This document shows positions 48,079 to 56,594 of a stretch of 64,000 bases of DNA, piece after piece. This DNA comes from Corallococcus coralloides DSM 2259 (GTDB taxonomy: Bacteria; Myxococcota; Myxococcia; Myxococcales; Myxococcaceae), in the NCBI RefSeq assembly GCF_000255295.1, contig NC_017030.1, positions 3,720,001-3,784,000 of the forward strand, read 5' to 3'. The notes beneath the pieces are model-generated. The model was not told where the DNA came from, searched no databases, and was given only the letters and a program-made list of their open reading frames with translations. The translations under genes and the position numbers were made by a program. The number at the start of each line of letters is the position of its first letter. Position 1 is the first letter of the stretch.

Positions 48079-48693
48079 GTGGCCAGGAAAAAGTTCATCG
48101 CCATCGCGGGCAACATCGGGGCGGGGAAGACGGAGCTCACGTCCTTCCTGTGCCGGAAGTACGGCCTCACGCCGTCCTTCGAGCCCAATGACCAGAACCC
48201 CTATCTCGCGGATTTCTACAAGGACATGAAGACGTGGGCGTTTCGCTCGCAGCTCTTCTTCCTGACGCACAAGTTCCGCCTGCACCGGGAACTGGAGCGC
48301 ACGCCGGGCACCGTGCTCCAGGACCGGACCCTCTACGAGGACGCGGAAATCTTCGCCAAGAACCTCCACCGGCAGCGGCTCATCGACAAGCGCGACTGGT
48401 CCACCTACTGGGAGCTGTACCAGACCATCTCCCAGTCGCTCCGGCCGCCCGACCTGATGATCTACCTGCGCTGCCCGGTGGTTACGCTGAAGGAGCGCAT
48501 CCGCCTGCGCGGGCGGACCATGGAGAAGGACATCCCGACCGCCTACTTGAAGCGCCTCAACGCCCTCTACGAGGAGTGGTTCGAGGGCTACTCGCTGTCA
48601 CCGGTGCTGGTGCTGGGGACGGACAAGCTGGACTACCTCACCAACCTGGTGGACCGCGTGGACCTCTTCCGACAGATCGAGAAGCACCTGTGA
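48079..48693 (+). CDS. Deoxynucleoside kinase
   Basis: A 204-residue P-loop kinase of the dCK/dGK family that salvages deoxynucleosides to monophosphates. The P-loop is GNIGAGKTEL, the DR motif QDRTLYEDAEIF, the lid RIRLRGRTMEKDIP. GTG 48079 (VARKKFIAIAGN) is preferred, with AAGGGTGG just upstream; ATG 48046 would add 11 unrelated residues. Its stop overlaps the next gene by 4 bases. Confidence 0.88.
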   Translation: MARKKFIAIAGNIGAGKTELTSFLCRKYGLTPSFEPNDQNPYLADFYKDMKTWAFRSQLFFLTHKFRLHRELERTPGTVLQDRTLYEDAEIFAKNLHRQRLIDKRDWSTYWELYQTISQSLRPPDLMIYLRCPVVTLKERIRLRGRTMEKDIPTAYLKRLNALYEEWFEGYSLSPVLVLGTDKLDYLTNLVDRVDLFRQIEKHL

Positions 48694-49865
48694 AGGAGGT
48701 CTACGTCCTGGCCACCGAGCAGTCCGTGCCGCCATCTCTTGACGCGCTGCGCGCGGCGTTCGCCACGGACGAGGTGGAGTTCGTGCCGCACGAGGGCGAC
48801 TGGGGCTTCACCGTGCGGGCGGATGGCTCGGAGGTGAAGGTGGTGCTCAAGCCCCTGAGCGACGGCCGTCCCCGCGTCCCCCAGGAGCTGTTCAGCGGCA
48901 GCCCGGAGGCCTTCGCGCGCGTGGAGAAGTCCCAGGCCTGCTACGCGTTCCTCCTGGAGCCGGGCGGCGCGCAGCCCACGCTGCCCGTCTTCGAGGCGCT
49001 GTGGACCGTGCGCACGCTGATGGAGCAGGCGCCGGGCGTGCTGGTGGACCTGACGGCGTTCAAGCTGCACGAGCCCGAGGACGTGGTCGAGATCACCGAG
49101 CTGGACTTCGACATCCGCGACCACGTGCATCTGCACGCCATCGAGCTGGCGGAAGGGGACACGCCGCTGTGGGTGCACTCGCACGGGATGGAGAAGTTCG
49201 GCGCGCGCGACGTCGAAATCTTCCACCTGGGCGAGGGCGACCTCCTGGCCGCGGAGAGCTTCCTCCACGAGCTGTGCACGGACCTGGCGTTCGCGCAGGG
49301 GCCGGCGCTGCGCTCGGAGGTGGCCACCAGCGAGGGCCAGAGCTTCACCCTGGTGCCGTCGGAAGAGGCGCGCGCGAACCTGCTGGGCGTGCCGCTGGAT
49401 GCCTTCGAGGGCCACGAGGGGCTGTTCCTCACGGTGGTGTCGCCCCTGGGCCGGCACAACACAGCGGAGCTGCTGGCGACGTACCGGGAGCGCTTCGCCA
49501 AGGAGCCGGCCGAGCAGACCCAGGCCATGCACGAGGAGGCGCAGGCGCTGCTGCCCGCGTTCCTGGCGCGCTTCCAGCGCAAGGGGTTGATGGAGCCCCT
49601 CACGTTCCTGGTGCGGGCCCCCTTCGAGACGCACCCGGAGGGCGAGGTGGTGGTGGAGAACCTGTGGCTGGAGGCGGTGACCCGGGACGAGGGCTCCGTC
49701 GTGGGCCGGCTGGTGGATGGCGCGGTGCACACCACGGAGTGGCGCAAGGGGGCCCACGTGGAGGTGGAGGAGAAGCAGATCAACGCCCTGGCCATCGCCC
49801 GGGAGGGCCGCGCGCTCAACGAGTCCGAGCTGCGCGCTCTTTTGAACGCCGAACGCCCCATGTAG
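48690..49865 (+). CDS. DUF2314/DUF4026-like protein
   Basis: A 391-residue soluble protein. The last 80 residues (ENLWLEAVTRDEGSVVGRLVDG, then GAHVEVEEKQINALAI) look like a DUF2314 domain, and the N-terminal two thirds resemble the DUF4026 proteins that often carry it; both matches are by recollection of family style. No enzymatic motif. GTG 48690 overlaps the kinase stop, so translation is coupled. Confidence 0.72.
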   Translation: MKEVYVLATEQSVPPSLDALRAAFATDEVEFVPHEGDWGFTVRADGSEVKVVLKPLSDGRPRVPQELFSGSPEAFARVEKSQACYAFLLEPGGAQPTLPVFEALWTVRTLMEQAPGVLVDLTAFKLHEPEDVVEITELDFDIRDHVHLHAIELAEGDTPLWVHSHGMEKFGARDVEIFHLGEGDLLAAESFLHELCTDLAFAQGPALRSEVATSEGQSFTLVPSEEARANLLGVPLDAFEGHEGLFLTVVSPLGRHNTAELLATYRERFAKEPAEQTQAMHEEAQALLPAFLARFQRKGLMEPLTFLVRAPFETHPEGEVVVENLWLEAVTRDEGSVVGRLVDGAVHTTEWRKGAHVEVEEKQINALAIAREGRALNESELRALLNAERPM

Positions 49866-49931
49866 CGCTGCGCGTCCAACCCGACGCGTCTTGCGGGCGA
49901 CCCGAGGGGCACTGCTAGGCTCCCCGTCCGC

Positions 49932-51668
49932 ATGCCGGCATTGCTGCTGCTCACGGGCCCCTCGGCGGGGCGCCGGTACGAGGTTGTCTCCCAGCTGACC
50001 CTCGGCCGCAGCCCCTCCTGCGACATCCCGCTGGAAGACGACCAGGTGTCGCGCCGCCACGCGCAGCTGTTCCTGGACACCGTCGCAGGACAGGTGCGGC
50101 TGCGCGACCTGGGCTCCACCAACGGCACGCTGCTCAACGGGCAGCGGCTGGCGCTCCAGGAAGAGGCGGTGCTGCGGCCGGGTGACCGGATGCGCGTGGG
50201 CGCCACCATCGCGGTGTACGAGCCGCCACCGGTGTCCATCGTCGACGAGCCCTCGGGCGTGGTTGCTCCGGAGCCGGAGCACGTGCCCATCGAGGAGGTG
50301 CTGCCGCACGTGGGCGCGGCCGCGGCGATGTACTCGGCCGGGACGGCGCTGCTGGGGGCCACCAGCGAGGCCATGGTGCTGCGGCGGCTGTCGGAGGAGA
50401 CGGTGCACGCGCTCAACGCGGATCGCGCCGCGGCGCTCCTGAGCGGCCCGGAGGGGCTTCGCACGGCGGCGGTGTCCGGCGCGGCGTCCGTGGAGGTGCC
50501 TCGCGCGCTGGTGCAGGCGGCGCTGGAGCGCAAGGAACTGGGTCGCACGGACACGGCGCTGTGCTCGCCGCTGGTCGCTTCGGGCGGGATGCCCTTTGGC
50601 GTGCTGTACGTGGAGCGCGAGGAGTCGCCATTCACAGAGGGCGAGGGCCAGCTGCTGGCGTCGCTGGGGCGGCTGGGCGGCGAGGCCTATACGGCGGTGC
50701 GCTCGCGCGGTGAGGCGGAGGCCGCGGAGACGCCGTGGGTGACGCCGCTGGGGACGTCGCGGGCGTTCCGGGGCGTGGTGGAGGAGGCGCGGCGGGCGGC
50801 GGGCAGCGCCGCCCCGGTGGTGCTGCACGGCGAGCCGGGTACGGGCAAGGCGCTGCTGGCGCACTTCCTCCACGGGAAGTCGCCTCGCGCGCTGGGGCCA
50901 TGGGTGACGGTGGAGTGCCGTCAGTCCCTGGAGGCGGTGGAGGTGGCGCTCTTCGGCCGTGCGGGCGCGCCCGGACAGCCTCCGGTGACGTCCGCGGTGC
51001 TGCGCGCGGACGCGGGCACGCTGCTCCTGCGCCACGTGGAGGCGCTGCCCCGGCCCGCGGCGGAGCGGCTGGCGCGGATGCTGGCCCGGCGCGCGGCTCC
51101 AGCACGGCAGGGCGGGGAGGAGCCCGTGGACGTGCGCATCGTCGCCACCAGTGCTTCACCGGTATCGCGGCTCGCGTCCCGGGGAGAGTTCGACGCGGCG
51201 CTGGCCCGGGGGCTCACGGGCTTCGAGCTGGAGGTTCCGCCCCTGCGGGAGCGGCGGGGAGACGTGCCGGTGCTGCTGGAGCACTTCGCGCTGCGCGGTG
51301 CCCGGCAGGGCGGACGGGAAGCACCCGTGCTGGGACCGGAGGCCCGGCGCCTCCTGGCCGAGTATCCGTGGCCGCAGAACGTGCGCGAGCTGGAGTTGGT
51401 CGCGGAGCGGCTGGGACGCGTGTACGCGGCGGGCCACGTGGGCATTCCGCAGCTGCCTCCGGAGGTGCGCGAGGGCGCGGTGGGGCAGGCGCCTCGCACG
51501 TTGCAGGAGCAGGTGGCCCGTCTGGAGCGCGACGCCATCGCGGAGGCGCTTCGCGAGTCCGGCTGGAAGAAGGTCCGCGCGGCGGAGCTGCTGGGCATCA
51601 GCCGGCCCACGCTCGACCGGAAGATGGAGGAGTACGGGCTGACGCTGGAGCGGGGGACTCGCGGCTGA
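49932..51668 (+). CDS. FHA-GAF-AAA+ regulator with degenerate sigma54-activator core
   Basis: A 578-residue regulator: FHA domain (1-95; LGRSPSCDIPLEDDQVSRRHA, GSTNGTLLNG), GAF-like domain (about 135-260), AAA+ domain with Walker A GEPGTGKALLAHF (Lys306), and a C-terminal Fis-type helix-turn-helix (KKVRAAELLGISRPTLDRKM). The GAFTGA loop that contacts sigma54 is absent: GRAGAPGQPPVTS stands where it should be. The Walker B acidic pair is also lost, reading GTLLLRHVEAL instead of GTLFLDEIGEL. It probably cannot hydrolyse ATP or activate sigma54, and may act as a phosphothreonine-responsive DNA-binding protein. Confidence 0.88.
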   Translation: MPALLLLTGPSAGRRYEVVSQLTLGRSPSCDIPLEDDQVSRRHAQLFLDTVAGQVRLRDLGSTNGTLLNGQRLALQEEAVLRPGDRMRVGATIAVYEPPPVSIVDEPSGVVAPEPEHVPIEEVLPHVGAAAAMYSAGTALLGATSEAMVLRRLSEETVHALNADRAAALLSGPEGLRTAAVSGAASVEVPRALVQAALERKELGRTDTALCSPLVASGGMPFGVLYVEREESPFTEGEGQLLASLGRLGGEAYTAVRSRGEAEAAETPWVTPLGTSRAFRGVVEEARRAAGSAAPVVLHGEPGTGKALLAHFLHGKSPRALGPWVTVECRQSLEAVEVALFGRAGAPGQPPVTSAVLRADAGTLLLRHVEALPRPAAERLARMLARRAAPARQGGEEPVDVRIVATSASPVSRLASRGEFDAALARGLTGFELEVPPLRERRGDVPVLLEHFALRGARQGGREAPVLGPEARRLLAEYPWPQNVRELELVAERLGRVYAAGHVGIPQLPPEVREGAVGQAPRTLQEQVARLERDAIAEALRESGWKKVRAAELLGISRPTLDRKMEEYGLTLERGTRG

Positions 51669-51674
51669 GCGCGG

Positions 51675-52601
51675 TCAGGCCTTCGTGATGGCGGTGTCCT
51701 TGCGGCGGCTGATCAACACGCCCGTGAGGATGAGCGCCGCGCCGAGCACCTGGAACAGGGTGGGGCGCTCACCGCGGACGGCCCAGGCGGTGAGGGCGGC
51801 GACCACGGGGATGCCGGTGCCATAGAGCGTCGTGCGGTTGGTGCCCACCTGCTGCACGCTGCGGAACCACACGAAGTACGCGAGCACCAGCGGCACCAGC
51901 GCCGAGTACACGAGCGCCACCCATCCGGAGGCACCCACACGGGACGCGTCCATCTCGATGACCTGGGACGCGCCGGCCAGCACGACGCCCGGGGCTCCCG
52001 TGAGCATGGTGATGGCGGTGACGCGCAGCGCGGAGATGCCTTCTCCCACGGCGCGCGTGCCCACCGTGTAGATGGACCAGCACAGCGAGCTGCCGACAAT
52101 CAGCGCATCGCCCGTCCACGTCGACGCGCCCAGGTTCGGGCCTCGCGCGCCGACGACCAGCAGCGTGCCCACCACCGCGAGCGAGAGCCCCGCGACGACA
52201 GGGCGCCGCAGCCGTTCGATGCCCAGCGCCGCGCCCAGCGCCGCCGTCACCACCGGGCTCACTGCCGTGAGCATGCCGCTGTTGGCCGCCGTGGTCCGCG
52301 CGAGCCCTTCGATGAAGCACAGCTGGTACAGCGTGTTGCCCACGAACCCCAGCGCGGTGAGCCGCAGGAACGCCTTCCACGGCATCGGCTTGTGGCCTTC
52401 CACCGCGAGCAACACGAGCCCCATCGCGAGCGCCGCGAGCCCGAAGCGCAGCGACATGAAGGCCCGTGCCGGCATGCCCTCCAGCGCGTCCTTCACCAGG
52501 GTGTAGTTCGTCCCCCAGACGACCACGACGGCGATCATCGCCAGGTCGGAGGCGGAGAGGAGACGGGCAGGCGCTGCGACCGCGGGCGACGAGGTGCTCA
52601 C
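51675..52601 (-). CDS. EamA/DMT-family transporter
   Basis: A 308-residue membrane protein with ten predicted helices in two EamA repeats (first WGTNYTLVKDAL; second SLCWSIYTVGTRAV). Members export metabolites or amino acids; substrate unknown. The start GTG 52601 (VSTSSPAVAAP) is chosen over an upstream extension without membrane character. It converges with the FHA regulator, with 6 bases between stops. Confidence 0.85.
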   Translation of the reverse strand: MSTSSPAVAAPARLLSASDLAMIAVVVVWGTNYTLVKDALEGMPARAFMSLRFGLAALAMGLVLLAVEGHKPMPWKAFLRLTALGFVGNTLYQLCFIEGLARTTAANSGMLTAVSPVVTAALGAALGIERLRRPVVAGLSLAVVGTLLVVGARGPNLGASTWTGDALIVGSSLCWSIYTVGTRAVGEGISALRVTAITMLTGAPGVVLAGASQVIEMDASRVGASGWVALVYSALVPLVLAYFVWFRSVQQVGTNRTTLYGTGIPVVAALTAWAVRGERPTLFQVLGAALILTGVLISRRKDTAITKA

Positions 52602-52792
52602 GGCGGCGGGGCATAGGGCGACGCGAGGCCGGATGCAACCAACGGAGCTGCAACGAACACACGGGCCCGCACCGCTTCCCTGGCAGGTGACACGCACGCG
52701 CGGTGCTCTCCCAGTGGGAGGCGACACCGGGCCGACGTTTCCCCACGCCCGTGCTTGTCCGGCCGGGCTGGCCGTGGCGTAAATGCCCGCCC

Positions 52793-53710
52793 ATGGACTT
52801 CCGTTATTCGGACGAGGTGCGGCACGCGAAGGACTCCGGGCAGCCGCTGGTGGCGCTGGAGACGAGCGTCGTCGCGCAGGGCCTGCCGTACCCAGACAAC
52901 CTGGCCGCTGCTCGCGCGTGCGAGGAGGCCATCCGCCGCGCCGGCGCCGTGCCCGCGCCCATCGCGCTCGTGGACGGCGAGGTGTGGATTGGCCTGGAGG
53001 ACGCCGCGCTGCGCCGCCTGGCCGAGGGCAAGGAGAAGCTCCTCAAGGTGGGCTCGCGCGACCTGGCCGTGGCGGTGGCCACCCGCGCCAGCGGCGGCAC
53101 CACGGTGAGCGCCACGTGCGAGCTGGCCGCGGCGGCGGGCATCCGCGTCTTCTCCACCGGCGGCATCGGTGGCGTGCACCGGGGCGCTTCCGAGCACTGG
53201 GACATCTCGCAGGACATCGCGGCCTTGTCTCGCTACCCCGTCGCGGTGGTGTGCGCGGGCGCCAAGTCCGTGTTGGACCTGCCCAAGACGATGGAGCTGC
53301 TGGAGACGGCGGGTGTGCCCGTCATCGGCGTGGGCACGAACGAGCTGCCGTCCTTCTACAGCCGCGAGTCCGGCCTCTCCCTGGAGCACCGCGCGGACGA
53401 CGCCGAGGCCGCCGCGCGCATCGCCCACGCTCGCTTCGAGACGCTGGGGCAGGGCGGCGTGCTCTACACCGTGCCGCCTCCGGTGGAGGCCGCGCTGCCT
53501 CGCAACGACGTGGAGCTGCACATCGCATCGGCGCTGGCGGACGCGGACCGGCAGGGCGTGCGCGGCAAGGCCGTGACGCCGTTCCTCCTGGGCGAGATGG
53601 CGAAGCGCACCGGGGGGAAGACGCTCAAGACGAACCTGGCGCTCCTGGAGAACAACGCGCGCTTCGCGGGGGCGCTGGCCGTGGCCTACGCCCGCCTCGC
53701 GAAGCGCTGA
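52793..53710 (+). CDS. psuG: Pseudouridine-5'-phosphate glycosidase
   Basis: A 305-residue enzyme of the PsuG/indigoidine synthase A family. It reversibly splits pseudouridine 5'-phosphate into uracil and ribose 5-phosphate. Family signatures present: ALETSVVAQGLPYP, TTVSATCELAAAAGIRVFSTGGIGGVHRG and GTNELPSFYSRESG. No psuK pseudouridine kinase lies next to it, so substrate supply must come from elsewhere. ATG 52793 is chosen by family alignment. Confidence 0.92.
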   Translation: MDFRYSDEVRHAKDSGQPLVALETSVVAQGLPYPDNLAAARACEEAIRRAGAVPAPIALVDGEVWIGLEDAALRRLAEGKEKLLKVGSRDLAVAVATRASGGTTVSATCELAAAAGIRVFSTGGIGGVHRGASEHWDISQDIAALSRYPVAVVCAGAKSVLDLPKTMELLETAGVPVIGVGTNELPSFYSRESGLSLEHRADDAEAAARIAHARFETLGQGGVLYTVPPPVEAALPRNDVELHIASALADADRQGVRGKAVTPFLLGEMAKRTGGKTLKTNLALLENNARFAGALAVAYARLAKR

Positions 53711-53723
53711 ACGCCGCGCGGAA

Positions 53724-54218
53724 TCAGGCCGTGCGGTGCTGGAACCAGGCCATCAGGTCCTCCAGCGCCGCGCGGTCCACGTCGTCGAAGGTGTTCTTGT
53801 GCTCGGAGTCGATGTCGAGCACCGCGATGAGCTCGCGATTGTGCCCGTACACCGGCACCACGATTTCAGATGCGGAGCGCCCATCGCAGGTGATGTGGCC
53901 CGGGAACGCGTGCACGTCCGACACCACCACCGTCTCGCCCTTGGCCGCGGACGTGCCGCACACGCCCTTGCCGAAGGTGATCTCCAGGCACCCGAGCGTC
54001 CCCTGATAGGGACCCACGCGCAGCAGCTTCCCGGGCGTCACCACCCGGTAGAAGCCGGTCCACAGGTGGCCGAACGCGTGGTGCAGCAGGCAGCTCATCG
54101 TCGCCATCGCGCAGATGTCGTCATCCACGCCTTCGAGGATGGCGAGCGCGTGCGTCTTCAGCTCGGCGTATGCCTCGGTCTTGGGCTGACCGCGCAGATC
54201 CAGGGTGACTTCGGCCAT
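53724..54218 (-). CDS. msrC: Free methionine-(R)-sulfoxide reductase (GAF domain)
   Basis: A 164-residue single GAF-domain enzyme. It reduces free methionine-(R)-sulfoxide using three Cys, all present: GTLGCLEI, KGVCGTSA and GHITCDG. The hydrophobic pocket (WTGFYRV) and the VLDIDS terminus fit the family. ATG 54218 has GAGGA about 8 bases upstream. The sirtuin gene diverges from it across 75 bases. Confidence 0.9.
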   Translation of the reverse strand: MAEVTLDLRGQPKTEAYAELKTHALAILEGVDDDICAMATMSCLLHHAFGHLWTGFYRVVTPGKLLRVGPYQGTLGCLEITFGKGVCGTSAAKGETVVVSDVHAFPGHITCDGRSASEIVVPVYGHNRELIAVLDIDSEHKNTFDDVDRAALEDLMAWFQHRTA

Positions 54219-54293
54219 GATGGGGTCCTCTGTCAGGAATTCAGTCCCGCCCCTTCTAACAACCCCCGTGCCCGCTGGCACTCTGGAGGTCGT

Positions 54294-55025
54294 GTGGAAC
54301 CGCTCGTCCTGGATTCGAAAACCCGCTTGCTCGTACTCACCGGCGCCGGAGTCTCCGCGGAGAGCGGAGTGCCCACCTTCCGGGGCATGAACGGGCTGTG
54401 GGAGAACCACCCCGTGGAGGCGGTGGCGTCGCCGCAGGGCTTCGAGGCGAACCCCGCGCTCGTCTGGCGCTTCTACTCGCAGCGCCGGACGGGGGCGGCG
54501 GACGTGAAGCCCAACCCGGGCCACGACGCGCTGGTGCGCTGGGAGCAGCACCTGGGTGACCGCTTCCTCCTGGCCACGCAGAACGTGGACGGCCTGCACA
54601 CGAAGGCGGGCAGCCAGCGCGTGGTGGACATGCACGGCAACCTCTTCCGCACGAAGTGCGCGGACTGCCAGCGTGCGCCCTTCGCCGACACCTCCGTGCA
54701 CCCGTCGGGCACGGTGCCGAAGTGCGACAACTGCGGAGGCCGGCTGCGGCCGGACATCGTCTGGTTCGGGGAGATGCTGGACCCCAACGACCTGGCGCGC
54801 ATTGGCGAGTTCATCACGCGCAACGACGGCACGCGGCTGGTGTTCCTGGCCGCGGGGACGTCCGGGGCGGTGTGGCCCGCGGCGGGCATCGTGGACGAGG
54901 TGCGCTCCGTGCGCGGGGACACGTGGCTCGTGAACTACGAGTCCGCCGCGAACACAGAGCGCTTCCATCACTTCGTCCAGGGACTGAGCGGAGAGGTGCT
55001 GCCCACCCTGGCGAAGCTCGTCTGA
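54294..55025 (+). CDS. Sir2-family NAD-dependent protein deacylase
   Basis: A 243-residue sirtuin: GAGVSAESGVPTFRG (NAD loop), TQNVDGLHTKAG, catalytic His in VDMHGN, and zinc-binding CADC and CDNC pairs. It removes acyl groups from lysines in an NAD-dependent way. It lacks the Tyr/Arg pair of class III desuccinylases where readable (RRTGAADV instead), so substrate preference is open. GTG 54294 has GGAGG 5 bases upstream. Confidence 0.92.
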   Translation: MEPLVLDSKTRLLVLTGAGVSAESGVPTFRGMNGLWENHPVEAVASPQGFEANPALVWRFYSQRRTGAADVKPNPGHDALVRWEQHLGDRFLLATQNVDGLHTKAGSQRVVDMHGNLFRTKCADCQRAPFADTSVHPSGTVPKCDNCGGRLRPDIVWFGEMLDPNDLARIGEFITRNDGTRLVFLAAGTSGAVWPAAGIVDEVRSVRGDTWLVNYESAANTERFHHFVQGLSGEVLPTLAKLV

Positions 55026-55035
55026 GGCTCGGGCG

Positions 55036-56517
55036 CTACGGGCCCCGGAGGACGGTGAGTCCCTGGTTGGTGAGGACGAGCAGCATGCTCGGCGTCACGG
55101 TGGGCTCGTAGACGAGCTGCAGGACACGCTGGCCGGACACGTCCTTCACCTGGGCCAGCGTGGTGCCGTCCGCCTCCAGCCGCCAGAGGCCCGCGCCGTC
55201 CGTGCCGATGTAGAGCGCACCGTCATCCGTCGCCTTGAGCGAGAGGATGCGGTTGGACGGCAGCCCCGCGAGCTTCGACCAGCTTCCCGTGGAGCGGTTC
55301 TTCGGCGTCAGCGCCCAGACGCCGTACTGCGCGCTTCCCAGATAGTAGCGGCCCGAGCGGACCTGCTCGAAGGCGCGCCAGTAGTCGTCGGTGGTCTGGC
55401 CGTTGAGCGCGTCGTTGTAGCTCTTGAACGACCAGGGCGTGGGGCCTTCCCAGGTTTGCTCTCGGTCCCAGTCCTCCAGCTTGGGGCTGGGCACGAGCAC
55501 GCCGACCATCTGCTCGTTGGCGACGAGCACGTCACCGTTCTGCCCGATGCCCAGGCCGTGCATGTACGGGCACTGCAGCGAGCCCCATTCGGAGCCGTCC
55601 TCGTAGAGGTACCAGCCCGGGTGGCGGTGGCTGTTGTAGATGAGCCCCTGGATGCGCGTCACGCCGTGGTTGGTGGTGATGTAGAGGTCGCCGCGGTCGC
55701 GGCCGCGCGTCACGCGGGCGCAGTTGAGGACGGTGCGGTCCTCTTCGTAGTGGAAGTCATTGGTGTTGTGGATGCCCGCCTCGCGGCCCGCGTTCGACGC
55801 GCCGGTGGTGCGCCAGAGGTGCTCCTCGAGCCTGACGGTGCCGTCCGGCTGGAGGCGGACCGCATCGAGGTCTCCCTTCTTGTACTCGGCGAAGCGCTCG
55901 GCGGAGTAGCCCGCCTCGCCATGCCAGGGGATGTACGTGCGTTGCTCGATGCCCTCCGCGCGCTTCATCTCGTCGGCCGAATAGCCCACGTACGCGCGTC
56001 CGGCTTCACCGCCGCAGATGACCGTGGCTCCGGTCGCGAGCGCGTCAGGCCCGAACGGCTCCGCCGCCTGCCCGACGTTGGAGGTCCACGTGGGCTGTTT
56101 GTCGCCCGGGCGCAGCACGCCGATGCGGCGGCCGTCGAGGATCCAGAGGTTGAGCCCTTCATCGAGCCCGACGCTCTGGGGTTTGTCGACGCCGAACGCG
56201 CGTGTGTAGTCGAGCACCGCGTCCGTGGGCCAGGGCCCTGCGTCGGGCGTCTCGCCGGTGCCGGCATCGGGATCCGGCGGCGTCCCCGCGTCAGGCGTTT
56301 CGCCGGCATCAGGTGTCCCGCCATCTTCATCCGGAGGGGGCGTGCCGGCGTCCGGAATGGAACCCGGAGGGGGAAGCGAGGGAACTTCGTTTCCATCGGA
56401 CGGATCCGTGATGGTTCCATCCTGCGGATCAACTGTCGGGGACTGGTCGCTGCAACCCGCCGACAACAAAGAGATGACCACCAACCCCGTCCCCACCACG
56501 CCTGCGCGAATACCCAT
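55036..56517 (-). CDS. Beta-propeller lipoprotein with Pro/Asp-rich linker
   Basis: A 493-residue exported lipoprotein (signal VVISLLSAGC, Cys near 22). Residues 25-95 form a Pro/Asp/Gly/Thr-rich linker with repeated PDAGTPP and PDAGET units, typical of myxobacterial surface proteins. The rest reads as a six- or seven-bladed beta-propeller (SVGLDEGLNLWILDG; GALYIGTDGAGLWRLEADGTT). No enzymatic residues recognised. It lies 11 bases from the convergent sirtuin stop. Confidence 0.82.
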   Translation of the reverse strand: MGIRAGVVGTGLVVISLLSAGCSDQSPTVDPQDGTITDPSDGNEVPSLPPPGSIPDAGTPPPDEDGGTPDAGETPDAGTPPDPDAGTGETPDAGPWPTDAVLDYTRAFGVDKPQSVGLDEGLNLWILDGRRIGVLRPGDKQPTWTSNVGQAAEPFGPDALATGATVICGGEAGRAYVGYSADEMKRAEGIEQRTYIPWHGEAGYSAERFAEYKKGDLDAVRLQPDGTVRLEEHLWRTTGASNAGREAGIHNTNDFHYEEDRTVLNCARVTRGRDRGDLYITTNHGVTRIQGLIYNSHRHPGWYLYEDGSEWGSLQCPYMHGLGIGQNGDVLVANEQMVGVLVPSPKLEDWDREQTWEGPTPWSFKSYNDALNGQTTDDYWRAFEQVRSGRYYLGSAQYGVWALTPKNRSTGSWSKLAGLPSNRILSLKATDDGALYIGTDGAGLWRLEADGTTLAQVKDVSGQRVLQLVYEPTVTPSMLLVLTNQGLTVLRGP

Positions 56518-56594
56518 TCCGTGTCTTCCTCCATGAGGGCTTCATGGCAAGACACGGGCCAGCGTGTTTCGCGAGCTTGCTGTCCGAGGCAGGC

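Noticed and set aside
48633-51035. 800-codon open frame on the minus strand
   Set aside because: Antisense to the DUF2314-like and FHA regulator genes; Arg/His/Ala-rich without motifs.
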